From CAZBWE01 sp964568985 (GTDB lineage Bacteria; Planctomycetota; Phycisphaerae; Sedimentisphaerales; Anaerobacaceae), in contig CAZMSP010000001.1 of assembly GCA_964568985.1 (NCBI GenBank), positions 21,411 to 85,410 of the forward strand: a DNA stretch of 64,000 nucleotides, in the 5' to 3' direction. A program made the position numbers and the translations under genes. This document shows, piece after piece, positions 49,138 to 59,123 of this stretch (position 1 is the first letter of the stretch; each line of letters starts with the position of its first letter). The notes beneath the pieces are model-generated. The model saw only the letters and a program-made list of their open reading frames with translations, was not told the origin of the DNA and ran no database searches.

Positions 49138-50604
49138 ATGCAGGGTACATTCACGGATGATAAGCTCCGCTCTGCCGAAAACCAGATAAGCGCTATTAAC
49201 GAAGCTCTCGCCAGGAATATAGGCCCACAAAAGTTTCGTATCTGGTTTAATAACTCAACCAGGCTTGCCCTTACCGGCAGCTATCTAAAGGTTGGTGTGC
49301 CAAACCTTTTCATTGCAAGCTGGATTGAAAATCACTTTGCAAACGAAATCAGTAAGGCGGTCAAAGAAGTTACCGGAGCCCATCGAAAGATTACATTCGC
49401 TATCGACCCCGAGCTTTCAGGCAGCCAGAGACGGACGCAGCTGGACTCACAGGCACGACGCGCAGCTCGTTCATCTATCCCCGGTTCTCGACGAGCATCG
49501 AGCATCCAGCATAGAGCATCCGGAAAGCTGAAATATAATCTGGATACATTTGTTGTCGGCCGCTCAAATGAGCTTGCTTACAATGCTGCAAAAGCAGTTG
49601 TAAATGAGCAAAGAAGCCCTTTCAATCCTCTCTTTATTCACGGAGGATATGGCGTCGGCAAAACACACCTGCTGCAGGGAATTTGCAAGGCAGTTTCCAA
49701 AAAGCGACCTCAGGCCAATTGGCTTTATCTGTCAGCCGAGGATTTCGTTAACCAGTTTGTATTGGCCTTGAAAATAAAAAAGCTCGAGCACTTTCGACAA
49801 AAAATGAGACAAACAGACTTGTTAGCTATCGACGATATCCACTTTTTGGCAAGCAAGCCATCAACGCAGGAAGAATTTCTGCATACCTTCAACACCATCA
49901 ATCTTGCAGGCAAACAGGTCGTGCTGGCCTCCGACGCACATCCAAAGATGATAGGGCAACTGTCCGAAAAGCTAATTAACCGCTTCATCTCTGGCATGGT
50001 CGTCAAAATCAATAGCCCTGATTTCCAGACCCGCTGTGAAATCTGCCAGCAATACGCTGCTGCTATGATGGGAGCAAACTTTGGCGCAGCCCATAAGAGG
50101 CTGGCCCAAAAGCAAATCCCCGAAAATGTAATAAGATATGTTGCCGAAAATCTGCGCTCCAACGTACGGGAGCTGGAAGGGGCAATGATGAAATTAGTTG
50201 CTTATTCGGCTCTGCAAAATGAGAAGGTTAATCTGTCTATGGCCCAGGAGGTTCTGGCTGAACACCTTGCCAGGACTGACCCCATTGTGCACATATCGGA
50301 TATCGAATCAGCCGTCGCTACATATTTCGGCTTAACACCGGCCAATATACATTCATCCAAGAAGGATAGAACCATAGCCCTCGCCCGGCATTTTAGTATG
50401 TATCTGACGAGAAAACACACAAAGATGTCGTTCTCTGAGATTGGCAGATTTATGGGCAATAAAAATCACGCCACCGTACTTCTGGCCTGCAGAAAGGTTG
50501 AAGACTTTATCAACAGAAATGTGGAGCTTCACTGGCTTTCGCCTGTCGGCAATAAAATCGCAAAGGCAAAAACCATTCTCGCCGAGCTTGAAGCAAGCAT
50601 ATAA
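49138..50604 (+). CDS. dnaA: Chromosomal replication initiator
   Basis: A 488-residue DnaA. Domain I (1-85), a linker, AAA+ domain with GGYGVGKTHLLQG (Walker A) and LLAIDDIHFL (Walker B), and the C-terminal DNA-binding domain with the KNHATVLLACRK signature. Residues about 116-131 (SRRASSIQHRASG) are a 7-bp repeat array read in frame in the linker before KLKYNLDTFVVG, where length varies naturally. AGGAG lies 8 bases before the ATG. Upstream gap holds DnaA boxes. Confidence 0.97.
   Translation: MQGTFTDDKLRSAENQISAINEALARNIGPQKFRIWFNNSTRLALTGSYLKVGVPNLFIASWIENHFANEISKAVKEVTGAHRKITFAIDPELSGSQRRTQLDSQARRAARSSIPGSRRASSIQHRASGKLKYNLDTFVVGRSNELAYNAAKAVVNEQRSPFNPLFIHGGYGVGKTHLLQGICKAVSKKRPQANWLYLSAEDFVNQFVLALKIKKLEHFRQKMRQTDLLAIDDIHFLASKPSTQEEFLHTFNTINLAGKQVVLASDAHPKMIGQLSEKLINRFISGMVVKINSPDFQTRCEICQQYAAAMMGANFGAAHKRLAQKQIPENVIRYVAENLRSNVRELEGAMMKLVAYSALQNEKVNLSMAQEVLAEHLARTDPIVHISDIESAVATYFGLTPANIHSSKKDRTIALARHFSMYLTRKHTKMSFSEIGRFMGNKNHATVLLACRKVEDFINRNVELHWLSPVGNKIAKAKTILAELEASI
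49485..49530. repeat. 7-bp array inside dnaA
   Basis: GGTTCTCGAC then GAGCATC, GAGCATC, CAGCATA, GAGCATC; the first part is the inverted form. In frame within the linker of DnaA. Confidence 0.9.
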
Positions 50605-50725
50605 ACTTGACGCTCGATGCCGGATGCTCGATACCCTGATGTCCTGCTACCTGATTACCTGATACTCCAGTCCTCATATATTCCATCGTCCTTCGTCTCT
50701 CCTCCATCGTCCCGCCGTCCCCATG
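50605..50725. repeat. Three 7- to 8-bp arrays between dnaA and dinG
   Basis: GCTCGAT-type units, CTGATNNC-type units (50635-50670) and CGTCCTT-type units (50690-50715) follow each other in the gap between the convergent genes. No terminator hairpin of the classic kind is seen. Confidence 0.8.
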
Positions 50726-52741
50726 TCACGAGCCACAGGCGACGATTTTTGTTTTACATTTCGGTATCGCATCCAGGAATCTCTGACCGTATGGCTTATT
50801 GACGATTCGGCTGTCCAGAATAACCACGATGCCGGTATCGCTCTTGGCGCGAATCAGCCGGCCGAAGCCCTGCTTGAATTTTAGTATCGCCGACGGCAAT
50901 TGATAATCATAAAAGGGATTTCCACCCTGTTGCCTTATCTGCTCGATTCTACCTGCAATCAATGGCTTGTCAGGCACCGCAAATGGCAGCCGAACAATAA
51001 TAACATTACTCAACGCTTCGCCCGGCACATCTACTCCCTGCCAGAAACTATCCGTCCCGAATAAAACTGATGCGTCCTCTTCTTTGAAACGTCCCAAAAG
51101 CACAGTCCTGTCAAGTCCCGCCCCTTGCTGCAAAAGCTCAATTTTATTTTCAGTCAGCCAATCAGACATCTTCTCAGCCATTTCATCAAGCATCTCGTAG
51201 CTGGTAAAAAGAACAAACGCTTTGCCTTTGGTTTGAAGGATATATTTTTTCAAGGCATCTATTGCCTTTTCGATAAATTCCGGCTCATTCGGGTCAGGCA
51301 GGTTCTTTTCGATATAGATAGTAACCTGCCTCTCATAATCGAAAGGCGAACCCAGCTTAAAGGCATCAAAATCCTCCTCGTCGGGGCGAAGCCCGCCGTA
51401 GCCCGACAGCCCAATCCTGCTGGCAAAGAACTCGAATCCGCCCTTTTCGGATATCGCTTCGCTGCTCAGCGTTGCGCTGGTCATAATCACAGATTCATAT
51501 TTATCCAACAGACAGCGTTTCACATCCTGTCCGACATTTATGGCCGCACTTTTTAAGCGAATAGTCGTTTTTCTTTCCGTATCAACCTCCACCCAATAGA
51601 CGTAATTTTTTGCTTTCTGCAGCAAAAAACCGTCAATATCCTCAGCTAAAACTGCGCACCTGTCTACAAAACGCAGAATCTCAAATTTCTCATCTACATC
51701 TTCGGTATTCTTCGCAAGTTTACTCAGTTCCGACCGCAGATTGTTAAGATGTCCCGACAGATTGTTATCGATAAAAGTTGCATAACATCTGCCGTTGGTT
51801 TCGTTTTTATTGCTTTCATACCAGTTCCTTACCTTCTTAAAGAAGCTGCTTGCCTCTTTAGTTATTCTGCCGAGGATATCAATCACCTTATCTACCTTGG
51901 TGAAAGCCAAAAGTCCTTTATGAGTTCTCGGATTGTAAAGGCCGTTAAGCAGAAATTGAACTCTGTGATTGCTGATATCGATTCCGAAATGCTCTTCCGC
52001 TACATGCTCGATATTCTGCGCCTCATCGATGATGATGTATCTGTAATCCGGCAGCACCGATGCACCCTGTTCTTTGAGCACAAGGTCGCTAAATAATAGT
52101 GCATGGTTGGTCACAATTATATCAGCGCTGTCCAGTTGCCGTCGTGCCCGCCAGTAGAAGCAGTCGCGAAAGTATTTGCACTTTCTGCTGCGACAATTGC
52201 CGTGTTCGCTGCTGACCGCATCCCACACCGTCGGACGCGGAACAAAACCGAGGTCGCTCAGCGAGCCGTCTTCTGTATGCTTAACCCAGTCGTTTATCAC
52301 CGCAAGCTGCGAAGCTGCTCTGTCAAATAATAAGCTCTGCCTTTGCAGGGCAAACTCCAGCCGGCGTTTGCATATATAATTACCTCTTCCCTTTGCCAAT
52401 GCCGCCGTGAAATTATACGGCAGACAATCAGCCAGAAATGGAATGTCTTTATTGGTTAGCTGCTCCTGCAGCGTAATGGTAAAGGTGCTGATTAAAACTT
52501 TTGTTTTTGCTCTGTTGACCAGTCCGCCGTACGTCTGGCGGGCAAGCTCAATAGCAGGGACAAGATATGCGAAGCTTTTGCCGACGCCAGTGCCTGCCTC
52601 GACGACCAAATGACGGCCCTGCGAAAGCCCTTGTTGTACCGCACAGGCCATCTGCAATTGCTGGGGCCTGTCCTCAAAACTCACTAAGGATTGCGATAAA
52701 AGACCTCCCGCCGCAAATACCTCTTGTAGAGCTGCCTCCAT
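50726..52741 (-). CDS. dinG: DinG/Rad3-type DNA helicase
   Basis: A 671-residue superfamily 2 helicase. Walker A VEAGTGVGKSFAYLVP, an iron-sulphur cysteine set (CKRRLEF, later CRSRKCKYFRDCFYW), the DEAQ box (IIDEAQNIEHVAEEH), and C-terminal motifs (FGTDSFWQGVDVPG, QGFGRLIRAKSD). It unwinds DNA with 5' overhangs, R-loops or G4. Residues about 443-456 (GLSGYGGLRPDEED) are a dispersed CGTCGGGGCGAAGCCC-type repeat read in frame between helicase domains. Start has AAGGA upstream. Confidence 0.9.
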   Translation of the reverse strand: MEAALQEVFAAGGLLSQSLVSFEDRPQQLQMACAVQQGLSQGRHLVVEAGTGVGKSFAYLVPAIELARQTYGGLVNRAKTKVLISTFTITLQEQLTNKDIPFLADCLPYNFTAALAKGRGNYICKRRLEFALQRQSLLFDRAASQLAVINDWVKHTEDGSLSDLGFVPRPTVWDAVSSEHGNCRSRKCKYFRDCFYWRARRQLDSADIIVTNHALLFSDLVLKEQGASVLPDYRYIIIDEAQNIEHVAEEHFGIDISNHRVQFLLNGLYNPRTHKGLLAFTKVDKVIDILGRITKEASSFFKKVRNWYESNKNETNGRCYATFIDNNLSGHLNNLRSELSKLAKNTEDVDEKFEILRFVDRCAVLAEDIDGFLLQKAKNYVYWVEVDTERKTTIRLKSAAINVGQDVKRCLLDKYESVIMTSATLSSEAISEKGGFEFFASRIGLSGYGGLRPDEEDFDAFKLGSPFDYERQVTIYIEKNLPDPNEPEFIEKAIDALKKYILQTKGKAFVLFTSYEMLDEMAEKMSDWLTENKIELLQQGAGLDRTVLLGRFKEEDASVLFGTDSFWQGVDVPGEALSNVIIVRLPFAVPDKPLIAGRIEQIRQQGGNPFYDYQLPSAILKFKQGFGRLIRAKSDTGIVVILDSRIVNKPYGQRFLDAIPKCKTKIVACGS

Positions 52742-52854
52742 GCAGGGTCCTTCTAAATTACCTTTATCCTGTTTTTTTCAAAACTAGGAACGCCGGATAA
52801 CAAATTTCAATTATGCATCCAGGGCACTGCGGGATTTATCCGCCTACGGTGGAT

Positions 52855-54672
52855 TTATTTTTTCCCGATTACCTCTCTCAGTGTATCAACAGCCGGCGAA
52901 TCTGGCATTCTACTGTGAGCTGTATCGATCGCTTCTTTGGCCTTGTCGAGTTCACCCGCCTGGTAATAAATATAGCCAAGTAAAAATTGTAAATTAGCTT
53001 CGTCGCTCCTTTTATACCACTGCTCAATCTCAGCTATTCGGCTGTCAAGCTTTTCCTTGTCATCGGTTCCCAATATAGCCAAAAGGTCGACCTTAACTTT
53101 TGCATACTCGGGAGAAATCTCAAGCGCTCTGGAGAGATACAGGGCGCTACTCATATATTCACCAGCGGCAAATAACGCATGGCTCCTGCCGGCGTGTGCA
53201 AGCGCTTCGCCCGGCTTGTAAATTGATGCCAGAGTATAAGCGCTTATAGCTCTATAGTGCCTGCCCTGTTTTTGATATATCTCAGCAGCCTTCATATACT
53301 CGTTGAACTTATCTTCCGAAAAAGCGGGAAGACTCTTACCGCCCAAAATGCGTTTAGCTTGTGCGGATACATCAGCGGCGGTAAATTCATCCTTTCGTTC
53401 AGGGCGAAGCTGAAGGGCCGTGCGGTCGAGCGGTCGAAGGGCTTGTCTTTTATCTGATGACAAACGCTCGATATTTTTTCTAAAAGACTCCAGTTGTGTC
53501 TTAATATCAGGATATCGAAGATCAAACTGGCCTGATTCCTCTTCAGCACCAGCGGTTTTCCTGAGTTCTGAAACGCTTTTTGTAGCTGAGGCCGCTTCAG
53601 CATCTTTGCCAGCCCTTAATTGCTTAAGAGCTTCCTGCAAATTATCTATTTGCTGCTTTACCTGTTTATAAGTTTCAAACAAATCTTGTTGTTCGCCATC
53701 TATGCCAGTCGACACTTGCCTGCCTCTAACAGGCACATCTGTGGTTCGGCTGAGCGACTTGTCTGAACTCATTGAAGTCTTGCCAAAGTCTTCAGATTCT
53801 ACTTGGCGTTTGGCAAGCATTTGTTCACGTTCAAGCTGCATAATAGCCCTAGCCCTGTCCTCCACGGCCGCAGACTCTTCCGCATAAGGGCGCCCAGCGA
53901 GTTCAAAACGCTGTCGAGTTTCCTCCTGGCCAACCGGTCTTATCCTCAAATCGGCGGTTCTGTCGCTTATCTGCTCCGCTCCTGGCCCTGCTACTTCAGT
54001 TGTTAATCCCTCGACTTCTTCCTGCCCAGGCGGGCCTACTTCAGCCGAAATTAGTCTCTCCATTTCCTCCATGCTCATCGTCATCGGACGTGACCTTAGG
54101 TCAGAAAAAGAGGTGGAAGCGCCGGCTAAAACCCGTGTGCTCGGCTGTGCTGTCTGAACCAACTCACCCTCAGTGCGACCACTAACGCTTAGAGCTTCTG
54201 AGGCATTCTCCGACGTGAAAACGCCGGACCGACTGGGCGTGGTAAATGTTACCGTCTGACTCGGGTTGTAGTATGGCACGGTTCGACTGTATTTACCTGG
54301 CTCACGGCTAAAATCCTCTTGACCGGCAGAATATCTCAAAAAAGAAGAAAGTGTATCCGCTGACGGAACTGACCCACGAAAACTCGTGGTTGACTGATAG
54401 GGTACATTACCACGAAAGTAAGTGCCGCCGCGAACATTACCTTCAATCAGCCTGTTGCCACCGGTGTCATAACGATTGGGACTTAGAAACAGACTCTGTT
54501 GACTCTGACTGACAGGGCTTGAAGTCGGGCCAGCAAGGCCACTGATGTATGGACTCTGCGACCAGGTCGTTGCCGATAAGAGAATAACAAATATTAATGC
54601 CGCCCAAAGCACTCGGATTCCCATCCTGCAAGGCCCACCCTCGTAATCACAGATAATCTGGCAATGGCTCAT
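52855..54672 (-). CDS. Exported TPR protein
   Basis: A 605-residue exported protein. The ATG at 54672 has AGGAGG 9 bases upstream; a hydrophobic segment (VLWAALIFVILLSATTWS) follows after 16 extra residues, so a long n-region signal peptide is assumed. Residues 40-330 are Ser/Thr/Gln-rich and low complexity, then a coiled coil (DLFETYKQVKQQIDNLQEAL) and C-terminal TPR units (EIYQKQGRHYRAISAYTLAS, HALFAAGEYMSSALYLSRAL, FLLGYIYYQAGELDKAKEAI). Repeat-derived residues (RPLDRTALQLRPERKDE) lie near 407-425. Perhaps an envelope assembly or secretion-related scaffold. Confidence 0.75.
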   Translation of the reverse strand: MSHCQIICDYEGGPCRMGIRVLWAALIFVILLSATTWSQSPYISGLAGPTSSPVSQSQQSLFLSPNRYDTGGNRLIEGNVRGGTYFRGNVPYQSTTSFRGSVPSADTLSSFLRYSAGQEDFSREPGKYSRTVPYYNPSQTVTFTTPSRSGVFTSENASEALSVSGRTEGELVQTAQPSTRVLAGASTSFSDLRSRPMTMSMEEMERLISAEVGPPGQEEVEGLTTEVAGPGAEQISDRTADLRIRPVGQEETRQRFELAGRPYAEESAAVEDRARAIMQLEREQMLAKRQVESEDFGKTSMSSDKSLSRTTDVPVRGRQVSTGIDGEQQDLFETYKQVKQQIDNLQEALKQLRAGKDAEAASATKSVSELRKTAGAEEESGQFDLRYPDIKTQLESFRKNIERLSSDKRQALRPLDRTALQLRPERKDEFTAADVSAQAKRILGGKSLPAFSEDKFNEYMKAAEIYQKQGRHYRAISAYTLASIYKPGEALAHAGRSHALFAAGEYMSSALYLSRALEISPEYAKVKVDLLAILGTDDKEKLDSRIAEIEQWYKRSDEANLQFLLGYIYYQAGELDKAKEAIDTAHSRMPDSPAVDTLREVIGKK

Positions 54673-54982
54673 AATTAAAAACCTCCTGCCCTCCAGGTTT
54701 CTCCCAATCAAAATCTTTAGCCCGAAGGACATTTTATTTTATCGGCTCTAATTTTTATTCTTCTGTCACAAAGACAGTAAGAATTGTAAAGCGCCTAAAC
54801 TTTGGAGTGCCTAAATAGGATACCACATGGGGCATCCTACTGTGGGTTATGGATTCTTTTTCTAATTTATCCGCCAGACATACGGCGGATTTAGCCCACT
54901 TTAGGCACTTTAGTTCATTTTTTCTTTATATCTTCGTGGCCAGTCTTAATGTCTTTGAGACAGCCAACTTTTTACCCAACGA
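54673..54982. repeat. Repeat-bearing gap before the TPR gene
   Basis: No gene is seen. AGTGCCTAAA-type units face inverted TTTAGGCACTTTAG-type units (54790-54915), with a CCGCCAGACATACGGCGG palindrome near 54870 inside. Confidence 0.6.
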
Positions 54983-55876
54983 TTACCAACGGGGGTCTGT
55001 CTTATATTTCGGCTTTTCAGCCCAACCTAGTTTAGCTGCTAATGTATCCCAGCGGGTTCGCAGAGGGTTATTTACAACCAGAAAATCGCCGCTTTCCCTC
55101 TCGACCCTAACAATATCATTGCTTGAGAGCTCCAAAGAATCCTGCCCATCTACCGATATAATCGTTCCTTCATCAATCCGGACCCTCGAAATCTCCACCT
55201 TGCTATTTGCATCGATAACGATGGGGCGAAAGCTAAGCGAATGAGGGCAAATCGGTGTGATAACCATCGCCTCCACTGAGCTATCAAGAATAGGCCCACT
55301 CGCAGATAAATTGTAGGCCGTTGAACCTGTTGGAGTAGATATTATCAGACCATCGCCTACAAAACTGGCCACCATCTGGTTATTCACTACTACTTTTAGC
55401 TCTATTGTCCTATGCAAAGGCCCGGCAGTGATAAAGACATCATTGATTGCTACTGAGCCGAATTTTTCCGGATGTCCAGCGGAGCTGTTGAAGACTTTAC
55501 AGCTCAGCATCATCCGTTTTTCAATAGGCGCTTTACCTGATACTATATCATCAAAATACTTTTCAAGCTCGCCAACGCTAAATTCTGCCAGAAAACCGAG
55601 CTTTCCGAGATTAACTCCTATAACAGGAACCTTGCTCTGTCTCAAATTTCTTCCTGTCGAAATTATGCTGCCATCACCGCCGAAAACAATGGCAAAATCG
55701 CACTTTTTTAGCTCTGCCACAGGTAGAATCTCGGCTTTACAGTCCTCGATACTGCAGCTTGCCAATATCTCGGCTTTATTTTTAGCAAAGTCCGTAAAGT
55801 CTTCAATGGCCTCAGCAACCCGCTCTTTCTTTGGGTCGCCAAAAATTACCAATCTGGGCAGTTTCGTATCTCGCAT
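54983..55876 (-). CDS. nadK: NAD kinase
   Basis: A 297-residue enzyme making NADP from NAD. GGDGSIISTGR (the GGDG motif), NLGKLGFLAEF and GDGLIISTPTGSTAYNLSASGP are all present. It follows dxs by 18 bases on the same strand, so the two are probably one transcript; NADPH feeds the isoprenoid route. Confidence 0.95.
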   Translation of the reverse strand: MRDTKLPRLVIFGDPKKERVAEAIEDFTDFAKNKAEILASCSIEDCKAEILPVAELKKCDFAIVFGGDGSIISTGRNLRQSKVPVIGVNLGKLGFLAEFSVGELEKYFDDIVSGKAPIEKRMMLSCKVFNSSAGHPEKFGSVAINDVFITAGPLHRTIELKVVVNNQMVASFVGDGLIISTPTGSTAYNLSASGPILDSSVEAMVITPICPHSLSFRPIVIDANSKVEISRVRIDEGTIISVDGQDSLELSSNDIVRVERESGDFLVVNNPLRTRWDTLAAKLGWAEKPKYKTDPRW

Positions 55877-55894
55877 CTCGCAAATTATCCATAA

Positions 55895-57898
55895 TCATTT
55901 ATCAATACTTGTCCTGAGCAAACCTGTCTTGAGTAAAGTCGAAAGACTCGAAGGAATCATTTTTTTTGCCGTCTCTGCTATTTTATCGGCACTTATACCG
56001 GCCTGCATAAGTTGAGTTTCTCTGGAATCGTGTCCGATTAATCTCCTCGGCGCACCCAGCACACGGATGGCCGACAGTTGTTGGCCACCGTTCTTGCCTT
56101 CGCAAGAAGGCACGGGGGCCATTTTTTCCGCAGCTAACTCAAGCACTGCTGAACCAAATCCACAGCTAATATTGTGGTCCTCTACTGTGATTATACCTTT
56201 GCCTTGGTCCAACAGAGAGACAATTTCCTCATCGATAGGAGCAGCAAAGCGAGCATTAATCACATCAATTGCAATGCCTTCCTTAGCTAACAGGCCGGCT
56301 GCCTTCAATGACTCAGCCAGGACGCTGCCATAACTAACGATTGCAATAAGTGAACCTTTTGTCTTTTTAACAAATATGCTTTTGCCCAGCTTGAACGGCT
56401 TAGCACAAGCGGCCTTGACAAACTTCTTTGGCGGAACAAGGTCTTTCGGATACCTTATAACGACCGGTGAATCGGCGCCCAAAGCGAATTCCAAAGCCAA
56501 TTTCATTTCAACTTCGTTCGCGGGGGCCGTCAGTACCATATTTGGCAGCATCCGCAGAAATCCAATATCCAACAAGCCATGATGTGTCGGGCCATCTGAG
56601 CCAACGACCCCGGCTCTGTCAACACAGAAGACAACCGGCAGATTTTGCAAAGCTACTTCCTGAAATATCTGGTCAAAGCTTCGCTGCAGGAAGGTGGAGT
56701 AGATACAGACCACGGGTTTTAAGCCGCTGCGGGCCAGACCTGCTGCAATATCCACCGCTGCACTTTCTGCAATGCCCACATCATAAAACCTGTCACTGAA
56801 TTTTTCACGAAAATCCATCAGGCCGGTTCCATCGCACATCGCCGAAGTTATGGCAATAATCCTGTCGTCTTTTTCAGCCAGCTTTGTCAGGTGCTCGCCA
56901 AACACATTTGTAAAGCTGCGCCTGCTCGTCCCGCCCCTACCATGAGCGGGGCTCGTGTACGCTGACTGCTCAATACTATCTCCGTTTACTTTGAATGGAC
57001 CGGTTGAATGAAATTTACTTGGTCGTGAATTGGCTGGCCTAAAACCCTTGCCCTTGCTCGTATAAACGTGCAGAATCACAGGGTGCTCCAATTGCCCCAG
57101 CGCCTTAAACAATTGCACAAGAGACTCTGCATTGTGGCCATCTACCGGACCAAAGTACGGTATATTTAAGCTCTCGAACATCTGACTGGCCGGCAGTGCC
57201 ATTCGAATACCCTTTTTAATCCTCTCAATCGCATCTTCGACGCTTTTGCCGATTACCGGTGTGTGCTCCAGAATATTTTTGGCGGTCTTGCGCAAATCCT
57301 CATAGGTCTGGCTCAGCCGGACACGAGAGAAATACTTCGCCACCGCTCCAACGGTTGCATCTATGGCCATCGAGTTGTCGTTGAGCACTATAAGCAATTG
57401 TCTTTTTACCAGGCCGAGATTATTTAGTGCCTCAAAATTGGTCCCGTTAACAATACTCGCGTCTCCGACTAATGCGACTATTTTATCTTTCTTTTTTTGT
57501 TTCAGGTCTCCGAGCGCCACTCCAATTGCCGTTGCTATTGAGCTTCCGGCATGGCCGACGATGAAACGGTCGTACTCACTTTCAGCTGGGTTAGGGAAGC
57601 CGCTTATCCCGCCTGCTCGGCGAAGCCGAGCGAACTTATTTTTTCTTCCGGTAATGATTTTATGTGTGTAGCATTGATGGCCGACATCCCACAGCAGCGT
57701 ATCGCGCTTGAAATCGAAGGCATAGTGTAATGCCAGCGTAAGCTCCACAGCGCCGAGATTGCTGGCCAAATGTCCGCCGGTTTTGCTGACCGAGTCAAGA
57801 ATAAACTGCCGTATCTCATCCGCCAGTTCATTGAGCCGATTAACCGGCAACTTCTTCAAATCCGCCGGACTGTTTATCTGTTCTAATAGTCCATCCAT
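55895..57898 (-). CDS. dxs: 1-deoxy-D-xylulose-5-phosphate synthase
   Basis: A 667-residue thiamine-diphosphate enzyme, first step of the MEP isoprenoid route. HQCYTHKIITGR and GHAGSSIATAIGVALG at the start, the central FNPVDGHN-type FGPVDGHN, and the transketolase C-terminal domains. The ThDP motif usually GDGA reads GDASIVNGTNFEALNN, a variant. The last 18 residues (SLSTLLKTGLLRTSIDK) come from a dispersed GTCTTGAGTAAAGTCGAA-type repeat, a probable read-on into repeat. Confidence 0.93.
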   Translation of the reverse strand: MDGLLEQINSPADLKKLPVNRLNELADEIRQFILDSVSKTGGHLASNLGAVELTLALHYAFDFKRDTLLWDVGHQCYTHKIITGRKNKFARLRRAGGISGFPNPAESEYDRFIVGHAGSSIATAIGVALGDLKQKKKDKIVALVGDASIVNGTNFEALNNLGLVKRQLLIVLNDNSMAIDATVGAVAKYFSRVRLSQTYEDLRKTAKNILEHTPVIGKSVEDAIERIKKGIRMALPASQMFESLNIPYFGPVDGHNAESLVQLFKALGQLEHPVILHVYTSKGKGFRPANSRPSKFHSTGPFKVNGDSIEQSAYTSPAHGRGGTSRRSFTNVFGEHLTKLAEKDDRIIAITSAMCDGTGLMDFREKFSDRFYDVGIAESAAVDIAAGLARSGLKPVVCIYSTFLQRSFDQIFQEVALQNLPVVFCVDRAGVVGSDGPTHHGLLDIGFLRMLPNMVLTAPANEVEMKLALEFALGADSPVVIRYPKDLVPPKKFVKAACAKPFKLGKSIFVKKTKGSLIAIVSYGSVLAESLKAAGLLAKEGIAIDVINARFAAPIDEEIVSLLDQGKGIITVEDHNISCGFGSAVLELAAEKMAPVPSCEGKNGGQQLSAIRVLGAPRRLIGHDSRETQLMQAGISADKIAETAKKMIPSSLSTLLKTGLLRTSIDK

Positions 57899-58165
57899 CA
57901 GAGATTCTTTCAGTTAACAAATACCCGTAAACTCAATCAAATGTGCGGATACTTGACTTGTAAAATTCCAATTTTGACAAATCTTTTAGTTCTTTTAATA
58001 CAATAGCTTACTGTAAAAAGGTACGTTTGTAAAGGTTTTTTAGGCGAATTCGCATATCTGAACTTCCCTGAAGGAATAGAGCATAGAAACTGGATGAGAA
58101 AGGTTATCTGGGCAGCGTCAATCGCTATACACTTCGGGTGAGAAGTTGAACTTCTACACCTGTAG

Positions 58166-58843
58166 TCAAGTAATGGCTTTTGCTTTTTTGTGCTCGCGGA
58201 TGTGCATTTTCACATCTAAAATTATTTTGCCGATTACAAGCACAAATAGCAAAGGTATCGGAGAACCGAGGACCATTACGAAAAATCCGCTTGCTATGAG
58301 CGCAATATGCAGCACAACCACTCGTGAGTAGGGCCTATTCATCAGCTCCTTTGGTTTGGCAGTTGCGTATTCTCCCTTGAGTAGATAATTATAAACAAAG
58401 GAAACGCCGTGACTGATAAATAGGGCGAGAATTGCAAATTTCATCTGTGGTGGAATCGCCAAAAACATCTGCCTTATAACACCGATTAGCAACTGAACAA
58501 AGACTAGAAAACAAGGCCAGGCCTTTCCGCTGAAAAGCGGCCCTTCAATTTTTTTGGCAAAGGCCAGCACAAACAAACCATGTACTGCCATAAAGCCGCC
58601 GTAATGAATCACAAAAAAAGGTATTAGGAATAATTTGCCTAAATGCTCTATAGGGTGCTTGACTTTTGCCGTGGCAATTTTCAGGATGTTGTAGAACCCA
58701 ATAGCAAGGTTTTCCGACCAGTATAACAGAATTATGTAAAAGGCATCCCATTTGAGAAAGTAAACACCCCACAACGGCAGGATATTCGCTGCCACAAGAA
58801 CAATTACCGGTACGCTGGCCCAATCTTTTTTTGAAAGCTTCAT
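58166..58843 (-). CDS. DUF6498-like multi-span membrane protein
   Basis: A 225-residue integral membrane protein with about six spans. The segment YIILLYWSENLAIGFYNILK is a hallmark of a small conserved family (DUF6498) of unknown function. The end is basic (KMHIREHKKAKAIT). No partner genes are near. The 270 bases before dxs and the 280 bases behind its start show no gene. Confidence 0.7.
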   Translation of the reverse strand: MKLSKKDWASVPVIVLVAANILPLWGVYFLKWDAFYIILLYWSENLAIGFYNILKIATAKVKHPIEHLGKLFLIPFFVIHYGGFMAVHGLFVLAFAKKIEGPLFSGKAWPCFLVFVQLLIGVIRQMFLAIPPQMKFAILALFISHGVSFVYNYLLKGEYATAKPKELMNRPYSRVVVLHIALIASGFFVMVLGSPIPLLFVLVIGKIILDVKMHIREHKKAKAIT

Positions 58844-59123
58844 TCTCTGTGGATTTTCGTTTAGCCGGGTGTTTGGTTGGCAAATAGTCTTTGGTCTTTT
58901 TCGGCGATGATATTCTAACCAGTCGAGTGACTAAACTCAATAACCAAGATAATCCTGCATAGGGTGAACGGGGTCGGAGGATTCACTTCGTTTTGTGGAG
59001 AATTTAGGCGTGTCGGAGAGATTGGCAGAAGGACGTAGATTTAATGGATTTTTTCGCTACAGAGATTTAGCTGCGGATTGCACAGATTTCGGGGTTTTTC
59101 GGGCAACTGCCCCAGTGACGGAT

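Noticed and set aside
58545..58940. Minus-strand ORF of 131 codons
   Set aside because: Overlaps the membrane-protein gene in another frame; no domain pattern.
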